Below, one piece after another: positions 1 to 10,828 of a stretch of DNA of 64,000 bases. A program made the translations under genes and the position numbers. How positions within the stretch are numbered: the first letter of the stretch is position 1; every line of letters begins with the position of its first letter. This stretch comes from Tulasnella sp. 424 (taxonomy: Eukaryota; Basidiomycota; Agaricomycetes; Cantharellales; Tulasnellaceae): contig WSUB01000084.1 in assembly GCA_019633425.1 (NCBI GenBank), positions 109,015-173,014 on the forward strand, written 5' to 3'. Under the pieces are notes generated by a model, which saw only the letters and a program-made list of their open reading frames with translations, was not told the DNA's origin and ran no database searches.

Positions 1-1
1 C

Positions 2-115
2 AGGGCCCTGACCAAGGCTGGATACGAATTGGCTGTCAATCCCTGGTCTTACCGAATGAGTACAATTCCTCTGCATACTCGTCCCAACGTTTGTTCATCT
101 AAGCCCCTCATTTGA
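2..115 (+). CDS. possible 3' end of a gene that starts outside the window
   Basis: An open frame runs from the window edge to a TGA at 113-115, giving about 37 codons (it begins RALTKAGYELAVNPW). It could be the last exon of a gene lying to the left. No domain can be recognised in so short a piece, and an open frame of this length can occur by chance. Confidence 0.2.
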   Translation, partial: RALTKAGYELAVNPWSYRMSTIPLHTRPNVCSSKPLI

Positions 116-2077
116 TGACGACATTTAATAACCTTAAAGAATGCCTTACGATGAGATTTGAGGCTCCAGTCTCTGTTGGCAAGTAATAACGTGATGGGAC
201 TGTTTGCTGTCATTATAGTCCGTTCTCATCCACCCTGTAAAGATTGCAGGAAGTTACACAAGCCGTTCCGAAGGAAGCTTCCGGATAACAGCTATCTATC
301 ATTCACGCATATATTACGTAGCTTTTTCTTCGGTGCAGCCTCCGTTTGTTTCGGGTTTTCGCACCAAACACCAAACTCCCCCTGACCGCTACATTGTTAC
401 AAGTCAGAATCTGTGGAGAAAAACCATCGAAAAGGTAACGGAGCTCGTAGAAACAAAATATCTATGGTAGTCTAACGATTTACGATAAAGTAACTGCAGG
501 TCACTAAAGAAAATGGCGTTGTGCAAAAAACACTCGCCTGAAAAGGTGGCTCCTCGACTCTGCAAACGCTGTGCCCAACTAGAAAGGGCTCGGTCAATAA
601 CATCTATTTCAGGTCTAAGTAGTCCCAGGAGGGCGGACGAATAGCTTTCGACAGGAACCAAGTAATGCGATGAACTAGATACGTACGTACATGCACCCTC
701 GTTTTGATGTCTGCCCGCTCAAACAAGCCTCATAAAAGCCTCGTACGTGTTGGTGAATCACGTAAAGGCTTGAAATGGTGCTCGTGAGCTGGCCTGGACA
801 GTGGATGTGCTGCGAGATCAAGACTCGGAGTTTAGGTGCGATTTCCTTTAGTGAGCAGGCGGTGTCCGCCCGACGGTTTTAGGGGATCCGGAGATATGCG
901 AGCTAGTTCGAATGATCATATGACCAGTCAGTCCCTCAGACCATATGGGAACAGTTAACGGCCAATGTCGCAGCATCTTTGAATTGACGCGTCTCGTTGC
1001 GTCGCAATCTTCTCATAAGCTGTTGTAACCTTGACCATCCCTCGCGATCGTGTACCTCAGAGATTTTCATCGTCGTATCTGATGGTAAAGACGTATCCAA
1101 ATCACACTTCCGCCAGGGGTACGAAGAAGGTGCGGCAATAGCGGGAGCTGCGCCCACCGTTGTTCCAATACTCGGCTGCCGATATAGTGAAAGGTATGAC
1201 GTATGTGGCGACCGTAGCACATTTTGCTCATACAGAACGAGCGAGTTGAAAAGATCTCGCCGGACCTCAACTAACAGGGAAACGGCTTAGTCAAGGGCAA
1301 TCCTTGGCATGTGTACTGTCCAATGATTCTGCCTGCACCGGCAATCTCGGAGGACCCCCTGGACTGTGGATACTCCGCCACGGCAATCCCAACAGCGGAT
1401 GGGGACCGGGGACGGAGTCGAGGCAGTGAGCTCCCGTGGATTGCACCCTGCCGCGCCCAGCTTATGCGAGGTTCTGTGATGTGGAACGGGCAAGCATCGA
1501 AGGACGGCGATCTCGGGTGTTATAGATGATGGACCAACTGGGTCGAACACCACAGTGCTAGATCGAAAATGACTTCTAAAATCCGGTTCTAGATCTTGGA
1601 CAATATTTAATTTTGAAATGTGGCTTGAAAATGTTAATTAACATGCACCCAATGGAAAATCAGTCGGCCCATGAACACGACCGGTCAAAAGCCGCGCTGG
1701 GCATGTCGTTCTCGAGTCTCCTATGAAAATCCCCAAGCCTCTATTCGGACGGTCAAGCTCAGACGATGCTGAAAATGTTTAGGTGCATGCTGTCAGCTAT
1801 TTGGGCCATGGAAAACCATAGGTCGAAAGGATGCGCGGTACACATGCCCATCTTATTGTGCCCATGGGCCAGGACAGGTCCGAATCCCCTGTTCGGATGC
1901 TTAGAACTCGGACAATGCATGCTCCAGGCGCGAATATACGACAAACTGATCATAATTTATCACAGGACTATTTGGCGGGAATCAACGACCCTCGTCTACG
2001 GAATCTCCGTTATCAGTCGGCGGCGATGGCGGCGGCGGAGGTCGCTGACCCATTACGGCTTTGAGACCTTTCAACAC
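116..2077. other. no recognisable gene
   Basis: Several short ORFs overlap each other on both strands, but none shows a known motif, a sensible exon chain or repeat structure. The stretch 2000-2077 is probably the 3' flank of the minus-strand membrane-protein gene that ends at 2078. Confidence 0.5.
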
Positions 2078-3356
2078 CTATTCGGAAATCCGCTCTGTCA
2101 GCTCGTCGAAGCGAGTATACACCAAAGCGAGTCCCACCTCGATCATGTTATCCACAATGTTGCTCGCCTCTTCTCGGACCTTCCACCTCCTCTCCGCTTT
2201 CCCATTCGCCTTTTCCTCGAATCCCATCCCAAGTCTCTCCGCTTCCGTTTTAACGTCTCGGCTTTCCCTACCCAGTGTACTCTCCTTCTCCATCGTCTCC
2301 CAATATTGCCCTGCGTTGTTGCGCAGCTCGGGGTTTCGTTGAGCGGCGGAGTGCACGAGCGAGAATAGGCTGAGTCGGGCGTGGATGCGTTCCAGATGGA
2401 TCGCGACTGGGTGAAGGAGGGTGAAAGGTGATTGAGAAGCGGAAGAGTACGGCAGGAAGTGGAGGATAAGGGGGAGGAGGAAGAGGAACGTGTGGCGAAG
2501 GTACCAGATCTTGTCGTGCAACTAGTAGAGAAGCACCTCGAATGTTAGTCTGAGGAGGAAAAACGTAAGAGAGCGAAAAAAAGGTCTCCTCACCATCTCG
2601 GCATTCAAGCCGTTCCTTGGAATCCTCACTTCAACCGTTGCAACCGTCCACATCTCCGCAGCGAACGCTCCAATCACCGCGGCCAACCCCCATCTCCTCC
2701 ACCTCTGTTTCCCGCTTCCAGCAACTGTCATGACGGCGATTAAACCCGTCAAGCGGATGTACTCCAACGAGACCTTGGCGAGATGGACGAGTAGGTAATC
2801 ATACAAGGTGCGGCAGTGAGTGCAAGTGACGATGGCTTCGTGGCCAAACCGGATGTAGTATGTTCGAGTGTCGAATGATTGAAGACGATTGAGGAGGTTC
2901 GTTAGGTGGGGCGGAAGGAATTCGGCGCCTGTTCAAGAGGTGACGAGGGCCGTGCAAAGTTGAGTGGAGCAACGAGAGTGGGTTGGAGGCGAGTTACTTA
3001 CCGGATTGCGCCATTAAAACAGCGCTCAATTGTGATGCGACAGCTGTAACTGGTACTTTCAACGCAGTGAATAGGTTTGTTGGTGGATTGAAAAGGACTT
3101 CGAATGCGACGACGAATTCGTGGACGATCAAACACCAGAAGATGAAGCGCAGGTTCGTTGTCGATGGACCTGCGGCTTCTCCCACGGATTGTGGGTGCGA
3201 GTTGGCGGCGGGTGGTGTCGAGGATGAAGTGTTTGGCGGTTGTTCTTGCATTAATGGATTCGGTGGAGGTTCTTGTCGCTTTGCATTCCACTTGAGAAAG
3301 TTTTGAAACAAGATTGGACCAAGGATTATGAGTGCAGTTGTAAGTAGCGACGACAT
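2078..3356 (-). CDS. conserved fungal multi-pass membrane protein, function unknown
   Basis: Three exons join in phase: 3356-3002, 2928-2594 and 2521-2078, giving 377 aa. Introns have GTAAGT/CAG and GTGAGG/TAG borders. Hydrophobic segments lie near residues 3-20, 70-95 and 170-190, in the stretch RWGLAAVIGAFAAEMW, and in the start of exon 3 (TFLFLLPLILHFLP). A CTHC motif followed by LYDYLL lies in exon 2. The C-terminal third is soluble and charged, ending in DELTERISE. The pattern matches a widespread family of uncharacterised fungal membrane proteins, from memory of the family's look only. The gene is divergent from the aminopeptidase P gene, 601 bp apart. The start is the first Met before the hydrophobic N-terminus. 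The function is unknown. Confidence 0.75.
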
Positions 3357-3957
3357 TGGAGAGAAACCAGTAGAGATGGGTATAAGAGCCCCGATGAAGG
3401 GGGAGGGTACAGAGTACAGTCCGAAGGGGGGTTGAAGGTGGTGGTGCTGAAGCTACGTCGACAATCAACACGCGAGCTGGGGACAAAGAGGACCCTGCAG
3501 CCAAATATTTGTCCGCTGTCGTCATTCGAGACAACGCCACAGGTCAGGACTGGGTGCGCAAGGAATCCCCAAGCAGGCAAAGGCAACTCGGATTCATGGA
3601 TGCTCAGTAAATAATACTATAAGGGAGCTCATCTGTGGATTGGTGAATGTATCTGTGAAAGATCATCAGTAAATGCTGTGGGTCTCGGTGATTTGGCAAA
3701 GTCGATTCTCCAGCTGAATACAGAGCTAGCTCGGGATGCATTGTAGCAGCATACTCCATTCATGACTCGCTCTATCATGTGGGTGATTGCAGTATTTCAT
3801 CTTTTGTATCCGTCCAGCCAATCGTAACTGGGCGCCAATCCCATGTGCTTACATAATGGATTGTTTGTGCGATCAGTCGAGAGTGGGATGGATCCAAATT
3901 CGTTCCACTTCTTTTTTGCTGATCCCGTGCACCTCCTCTTCTTGTTGATCTAATCTG
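3357..3957. promoter_or_regulatory. divergent intergenic region between membrane protein and aminopeptidase P
   Basis: This 601-bp stretch separates two genes transcribed away from each other, so it should hold both promoters. No clear TATA box or repeated site stands out. The short ORFs in it overlap in several frames and look like chance ORFs. Confidence 0.4.
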
Positions 3958-6900
3958 ATGATTGCACGTTTATCTTTATCAACCTCCACTCGCTCTTTGA
4001 CTCAATCCACCATCTGCTCTCTCGCAGTCGGCCGGAGCCTTACCACATCTACCACTCGCTCCTCATCCCATCGCGTGCACTCGACCTGCTTCGCCTCACG
4101 CGGTCAACCTTCTGCTACCACAAGTCACCCACTAAAGTCCCGGGACTTGTCTTCAAGGAGGACTTTCACTTCCACGCCCTCAACCCGTTTTGCACCCACT
4201 CGCTCGAAATTTGGGCAATACCACGAAATGGGAGACGATTCTGCCACCGCTGCTTCCAAAGTCAACACGACGGAGAGGCTGAATGCGTTGAGAGAGTTGA
4301 TGAGCCGTTCTGAATACAATGTCGACGCTTAGTACGTGTTTTCTTACACGATTGCCTTGCACTATGAGTGGCCCAACTGATGCCAGAGGGCGTAGCGTTA
4401 TCCCGTCTGAAGATCAACGTATGCAAAAGTGAATTGCTCTCCAGAAAACACAACTAACTTGTCTACCCTTTGCCCACTGCGTATCAAGACTCTAGCGAAT
4501 ACCTGGCCGACTGCGACGCTCGTCGAGCATTCATATCTGGCTTTACTGGCTCTGCAGGTTCGTGCACTCTCCGGAGCCCTTAGGTCAGTGGCTAAACTTA
4601 CAACTCTCCCTCCCCGCAGGATGCGCCGTCATCACCAAGAACGACGCATACATGTTCACCGACGGCCGATACTTCCTTCAAGCCGCCGAACAGATGGATT
4701 CGAATTGGACATTGATGAAGCAGGGCTTACCAGGTCTTGATCGTCGATGTCATGATTAGTCGTGCATTCGCTAAACACGAGTCTGGTCATTGGGTCTTTT
4801 TTTAAACAGACGTCCCGACCTGGCAAGATTTCCTTCACAAGGTACTGTCCGGGGAACAATACCCTTTCCGAGCGAAGCACCATACTCACCAACGCCGCCC
4901 AACTCCACTAGAACCTCCCAAACAACTCCCGCATCGGGATCGACCCCCAACTCATCCTCGCAGCAGACGCCAAAACCATCAAAGACCAACTCTCACCCAA
5001 ATCCTCCCAACTCGTCTCTTTACCCACCAACCTCGTCGACCTCGTCTGGGCCTCAAACCGACCTTCGCGTCCCGAGAACCCAGTCTTCCACTTACCCGTC
5101 AAATACGCCGGGCAATCATCCGAAAATAAGATCGCCGGGATCCGTAAAGAGCTGAAGGAAAAGCATAAAGAGGCTGAGGCGCTCGTGGTTAACATGTTGG
5201 ACGAAGTGGCGTGGTTGTTTAATTTGAGAGGGAGCGATATCGCGTTTAATCCAGGTGGGAGGGAATATATGGTTGGGACCAATGAACACCATTGGAAACT
5301 GACCTCGCATGTCCTCTACCCTACGAAAAGTCTTCTTCGCGTACGCGGTGATAACCCACGCCAAATCAACCCTGTACATCCGCCCATCCCAACTCACCAG
5401 TTCAGCCGTCTCGGAGCTCCTCTCCACCTCGCACCTCCCGCCAGACGTCGAGATTCGTCCGTACGACTCGATCTTTGAAGACCTCCAGAAACTCTCTGCG
5501 GGGCTCAAGCCTCAGGGCAAGAAAGTCTTGATCAGCAACAAGGCGTCGTTGGCTGTGGAGGATGCGTTGTTGAGCGGTGCTGGTGCTGGGAAGGAAGGTG
5601 AGAAGGAAGGGGGTGTCGTCCAGGTCGTTAGGAGCCCCGTTACGGATGCGAAGGCGATTAAGAATGAGGTGGAGGTGAATGGGTTTAGGCAGTGTCATTT
5701 GAGAGATGGTGCTGCGTTGGTGAGTTCACGCCCCCCAAGTCTTGCGAGAACCGGGGGAAGTTGACGTTCTGAGTTCGTTTCCAGGCTCGATACTTTGCTT
5801 GGCTTGAAGAGCAATTGGAAAAAGGAATCGAGCTGACCGAGAGCTCCGCTGCTGATCAGTTGGAAGCGTACCGCTCGTACGTCCATTTTAACTCTTCACC
5901 TTGTCTCGTCACGGAGGACTAACTAAAAAGGACCGTTCCGGTTGTTTTTCTTTTTTATACAGAGAAAACGAACTGTTCAAAGGCCTTTCATTCGACACCA
6001 TCTCTTCGACCGGGCCGAACTGCGGTATGTCTCGTAGTCGAAGCGCCACCGTCGTCCCCCATCCCACCAACTGTTGAGCTAAAATGTATTCCTGGCTCCT
6101 ATTTTCGATAGCTATTATCCATTACAAACCTGACCCGAAGACAAGTGCTGTTATCAAGAAAGACCAGGTAAGCCTTCCCATCAAGCTCGTTAAGAGGTTT
6201 CCGAGTTGATGGACGTGGGTTTATCGTAACAGATGTACTTGTGCGACTCGGGCGCACAGTACCTCGACGGAACGACGGACACGACTCGTACTTGGGTGAG
6301 GAAAACTACGCGTCCGGAAATAACAGTCCGATAAGGGGATCCTAAAAAAGCTGACTCCTTTGGGGGCTTCGTGGACGCGATTATGTATTTTTCCTCAATA
6401 GCATTTCGGCGAACCTACAGCAGAGGAGAAACGAGCGTTCACTAGGGTGCTGCAAGGTCACATCGCTATTGATACCGCGGTTGTTCCCAACGGGACGACT
6501 GGTGAGTTGGAATATTTTGCGCCGTGCCAGCTCATGCGACGACTGCGTGGTTTTTGGTACTGAAAATACTCTGCCCTGCCTTTTTTGCTTAGGTTACGTC
6601 ATGTGAGGATGGAAGAGCTTTCGGCGAATCATATATATACTGATCGCTCGATTATCTTTGCTCTCATCCTCATTCTTTTCAGTGATTCGTTTGCCCGTCG
6701 GGCATTGTGGCAAGACGGTTTAGGCACGTCTCTTTCTTTTTGGATCGAAGCACATTTGGGTAAGGCACCAGGACTGAAAATGGCATTCTTTCTTTTTTTA
6801 ACCAGATTATCGACATGGAACTGGTCACGGTGTCGGCCACTTCCTCAACGTCCACGAAGGCCCGCAAGGAATCGGTATGCGCCCGACGTTGAATGAGACG

Positions 6901-7296
6901 CCGTTGAAGAAAGGAATGACCGTTTCAAATGGTAAGCACCCATCACTGTCCCGGCGTCATTTTGGTGACTTATATTTTTACCCTCGGACAGAACCCGGGT
7001 ACTACGCCGACGGCCGCTTCGGCATCCGAATCGAAGATATCGTCATCGTCCAAGAAGCCTCAACGCCCAACAACTTTGGCGATAAAGGTTACTTGCGCTT
7101 TGAGCACGTCACCATGAGCCCCAAGCAAACGAAGCTCGTCGATGCGAGTTTGCTGGCTCCTTGGGAGGTGAAGTGGTTGGACGACTACCATAAAGAGGTT
7201 TTGGAGAAGGTTAAGCCCATTTTGGAAGGGTTCAAAGATGAGAGGGCTGTGAAGTGGCTGGAGAGGGAGTGTCGGCCTTTGAAGGTGGCGGCGTAA
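3958..7296 (+). CDS. AMPP: aminopeptidase P (Xaa-Pro aminopeptidase, M24B metallopeptidase)
   Basis: It removes the N-terminal residue from peptides with proline in second position and needs two divalent metal ions, usually Mn. Sixteen exons join in phase to 732 aa: 3958-4331, 4396-4418, 4489-4557, 4620-4733, 4810-4841, 4912-5254, 5331-5719, 5785-5876, 5963-6024, 6112-6167, 6233-6295, 6402-6501, 6593-6602, 6683-6723, 6806-6931, 6992-7296. The N-terminal creatinase-like half is followed by the pita-bread domain. The metal ligands are D523 and D534 ([16 protein letters not shown]), H597 (GTGHGVGH), E632 (NEPGYY) and E646 (RIEDI). The first roughly 90 residues are Ser/Thr/Arg-rich with few acidic residues, like a mitochondrial presequence. 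A second in-frame ATG at 4228 would start a cytosolic-length form. Oddities are exons of 10 and 23 nt and a GC-AG intron at 6724-6805. Confidence 0.93.
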
Positions 7297-7487
7297 CTGC
7301 ATGAGAAAGCGGATGCAAAGCGCGGGATGTTTTGTGTTTTTAACAGCGGCATGGAAAGGGAGAGATGGATTGGGTGCGTTACAGGATGAAATGGATGTTT
7401 TTTGCGGCGATAGAGGGCACACGTGATGAGCGAGAAACCGGTACCGAGCCTTAGTGGCGACTTTGAACAAAAAACCCAACCGAAGCC

Positions 7488-7495
7488 TTATATAG
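7488..7495 (+). promoter_or_regulatory. TATA-like box of FAD monooxygenase 1
   Basis: TTATATAG lies 74 bp upstream of the chosen ATG at 7569, a plausible distance for a core promoter with a short leader. Confidence 0.4.
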
Positions 7496-7568
7496 TCCGC
7501 ATTTGCCAAAACCCGTTCGACTCGTTTTCCCCCTTTTCCTAATCACCTGCATGGAGACGCCAGCAGTA

Positions 7569-9667
7569 ATGTCGACTCTCAGCGAGTGGATGTTGGGGCT
7601 GCACATGCGTTCCAGCAGCCCGACAACGGCCAAAGCCTTCGTTATGGCGCTGTCCCTCGCAGCTATCTATAAACTCGCAGGTCACGTGTTGCGGGAATAC
7701 ATCATCATACCGAAAACCACCATCCTAAAGGACATAGACTCGCTGCATACACCGAGGAGGGATGGGAAGATTCCCGGCAGAGTCGTTGTTTGTGGTGGAA
7801 GGTGAGAGGGGCCCGGTTTCGGTCGCTCGAATCCTGGACGGTCATTTCACCATCCTCGTTCTCGAATAGCATCGCCGGCCTTCTCGCTGCCGCGGTTTGC
7901 GCAGACCATTTCGAGTCTGTGACGATTATTGAAGCAGAAGCATGGGCTAACGAGCGAGGAACGGAACTTCCCAAGATCGAAGAGCGAGTTCATCGCGCCA
8001 CTCCGAACGGACATCAAACCGTCACGGCTCCGAGAACAAGGGTGATGCAGTATTATTTTTCGAACTGTTAGCCTTTTACTCCATTTCTATTCAGTTACGA
8101 GGAAACTTTACTGACGGCACGGTTGCGTTTGCTAGTCTTCCAACCCCCAGTGTACACGGCGTTCACTCGACTCTTTCCCCAGCTTACCCGTATACTCGAC
8201 GAGCTGAATCTCGGACACGTGGTACGGAGTGCTAAAGTTAGAGTCTGCTTTGGAGGATTGAATCTGGAAGACCCTTACCCGGAAGAGTCGAGTGCTGCGA
8301 ACACGGCTTGCCTAACTCGCGAAGCGACCGAAGTTCTCTTACGAAAGGCGGTCAAGGAGAGTCGCCCCAATGTAACTTTCAGAACGGGAACCGTCAGTGG
8401 ATTTTTGAGGGAAGGAGATAGCTTGAAAGGAGTTACTGCGAGAGTCAATGGTGCTGAGGAGCCCGTGGAGGCGAGCTTTGTGATCGGTGAGTCGCTCAGA
8501 TCTCCCATGGGCCAGCATCCAGATTTGAATCGATTTACTACAGACGCTGCAGGACCCGGTCAGATGTCCTACTCAAAGTGGCTTCGCAATGCAGGGGTTT
8601 CAGTTCCCTCTCACATCCATCAGCAATACGACGCCCTCCTCAGATACACTGCCACAGTTTGGACGATTCCACCTCACTTGCACTCAAAGTGGCCAGCTCC
8701 GTGGGGGTTCAAATCCGGGTTGATCTACACCATGAGCCCCGACGCGGAGACCGGAGACCCGAAAGCTCTGGGATTCTGTGTGGCAGAGAACAACCAAAGT
8801 ACGAGACATCCTTTCTTCCGTCGCTTAATGTCATTTGTTTTTAACTGGGAAATCCTTGCGGTAGTGCACATTATGTACGGAGGCGCTTCCATCCCTAACT
8901 TACCCCACTCTGTGTCCGAGCTTCGAGCATACGCGAACGATCTCCACGGAGTCAAGAGCATACCCGACTGGGTATGGCGGCTATTTGACTTTATGGAGGA
9001 ACATGAGGAGGAGTGTAAACCGTTTTGGGCCGACTCCCGTATCCCGCCTCTGAGTTGGGTTCAATGGCACAAGATCGCCAATGACGGAGCATTGCCGAGG
9101 AATTGGATCGCCGTTGGTGACGCAACTATGACGTTGAACCCTCTATATGGCCACGGTATATACAAGGCCTGCGTCGATGCTACCACCTTGAATGCAGTGC
9201 TACACTCCATACCCGCATCCTCTCCCAAGCAGCCGAATCTGCCCGCCTTGTTCTATAAGAAAGCGACTCCTCGGATTAGTTCGCTTTGGTGAGCTCGCAA
9301 ATTCCCACTTGTATAATTTCCTCTTGAGTCACTTACATGGGGCCTTTGCTCGTTTGAACAGGGATGGCGGCCGAGCCAATGACTATGGATGGCCGAACAC
9401 AATTCCGATTGCAGGCGAAGAGCTATCCCACAACAGCTGGATGCGCAAGTACGTTCGATCATGCATGATACTTGCTCAAAATGTACGTTCCTTTTGTGTC
9501 GTTCCCTCTTCGCGAGCTCAGCCCTGACAACTGGGTTGGAATGAATCCAGGATCCCGAGCTTCGTTCGATCTGGTGGCATGTGGCGATGCTGCTTTCACC
9601 TGGGACGGATCTCTTCGCACCTTGGATCTTGTTCAAGGTAGCAAGATATCACATGATTGGTTGGTGA
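7569..9667 (+). CDS. FAD-dependent monooxygenase 1, LasC/squalene-epoxidase-like
   Basis: It is probably an NAD(P)H- and O2-dependent flavoprotein acting on a lipophilic substrate at a membrane; the substrate is unknown. Seven exons join in phase to 565 aa: 7569-7801, 7870-8066, 8136-8486, 8544-8798, 8865-9288, 9362-9482, 9551-9667. A hydrophobic N-terminal helix (about residues 18-35) precedes the Rossmann dinucleotide motif CGGSIAGL, whose Ser at the third glycine position is typical of LasC-type epoxidases, followed by TIIEAE. The second FAD motif is VGDATMTLNPLYGHGI near the C-terminus. The start is MSTLSEW, because both paralogs begin at the matching codon; an upstream in-frame ATG (METPAV) is possible. 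It is the first gene of a tandem family sharing all six intron positions. Confidence 0.88.
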
Positions 9668-9695
9668 GAGCGAAAATGAAAGGGGGTTAGATCCG

Positions 9696-10828
9696 CACTG
9701 TTCGAGGAACCCTCTAGTCTGGCGCGGGGCACCGGTGGGCGCTGAATGTAGTCTGCGTGCCTTTTTGACGAAGAAATGTACATTAATGAGTTCAAGTCTA
9801 AATATTTGCAAGCTTAAGGCTAGGTCTAGGGAATTGCCTGATTAATTTTGTTGGTTTGAGGGCTCGGTTTATCCTTAGCTCGGTGGGAGCGGGTAGAGGA
9901 ATCGGAGCCACAGCCTGAGACAGCGCCTCTCAACCTGACACGGTCGATCACGGGTACGATTGCCTTTCGAAGTATCATTCGGACAATTTTACAGCCGAAG
10001 AGAGACGAGCTAGCACGAGGGGCTGCAATCTATCATAGGTTCTTAGTGGGCGCTTTGGTGGCGTGTCCGCGAAGGCCGGAACAAATACGCTTCTATACCA
10101 AACACACCGGGTCAGGGTCGCGACCTGGGTACCAAGACGAGTCCCCTCCTCACCGCTGTTCAGAACCAGTTCGAATTCGGTTCGGCTCTTTTTTTTCAGC
10201 TACCCCGGCCCCGCCAATGTCAAAGCTCAGTGAGTGGGTCTCTGAGCTGCACCCCAATGGCCCGGCAGCGGCCAAGACTGTTCAAGAAACCCTGAAGGGT
10301 TGTGCGGGGGTCTGCATGTCGTTTTAACGAAGAAATGTATATCGAAAACCTCGCGTGTAGATAGTGAGGATATTGTTTGATTTATTTTTTTATTCTGTGG
10401 GACTTGGTTTAATCTTAGCTCGATGGGACCCGGTAGAGGAATTGGAGCCAGAGACGGTGTCCATCAACCTGACTCGGTCGATCACGGGTACGATTGCTAT
10501 TGAAAAATATCATTCCGAAGATTTTTTACGGCCACAGAGAGACGAGCTTACAAGAGGTGCTGCAATCTATCGAGTTGCGCAATAGTTTCGCAGCGGGCGC
10601 TTTGTGGCGTGTGCGAAGGGCGGAATAAATATGGTTTAATTTACACTCGGTCAGGGTCAGTGCCGTGCCTTGGACAACAGGACAAGCCCCCTCCTAAACA
10701 CGTTCCAAAAACAGTTCGGTTCGGTTCGGCTCTTTCGTCCTACCACCCCCTCCCGCCGGCACTGCCAATGTCCATGCTCAGTAAGTGGGTCTCTGAGCTG
10801 CACCCCAATGGCCCGGCAGCGGCCAAGA
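9696..10828 (+). repeat. imperfect direct repeat of FAD-gene 3' flank, promoter and first codons
   Basis: The block from about 9696 to 10280 is repeated imperfectly from about 10282 to 10828. Shared landmarks in order are ACGAAGAAATGTA (9768 and 10328), CGGTCGATCACGGGTACGATTG (about 9941 and 10477), GAGAGACGAGCT, CTGCAATCTATC, and the start codon followed by about 21 codons. The first copy carries only a deleted gene, while the second leads into the intact FAD monooxygenase 2. This is the footprint of unequal crossing-over or of a gene-body deletion within the tandem family. Confidence 0.75.
10217..10327 (+). pseudogene. deleted relic of an FAD monooxygenase (first 21 codons only)
   Basis: The ATG at 10217 and the next 20 codons nearly match the start of FAD monooxygenase 2 (SEWVSELHPNGPAAAKT). 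The sequence then jumps straight to DNA resembling the 3' flank of FAD monooxygenase 1, so the whole flavin-binding body is gone. The fused frame stops at 10325-10327 after 36 aa. A function for the short peptide is unlikely. Confidence 0.8.

Noticed and set aside
1766..2521. Plus-strand ORFs overlapping the membrane-protein gene
   Set aside because: The minus-strand three-exon model is in phase with good splice sites and a membrane-protein pattern; the plus-strand ORFs lack motifs.
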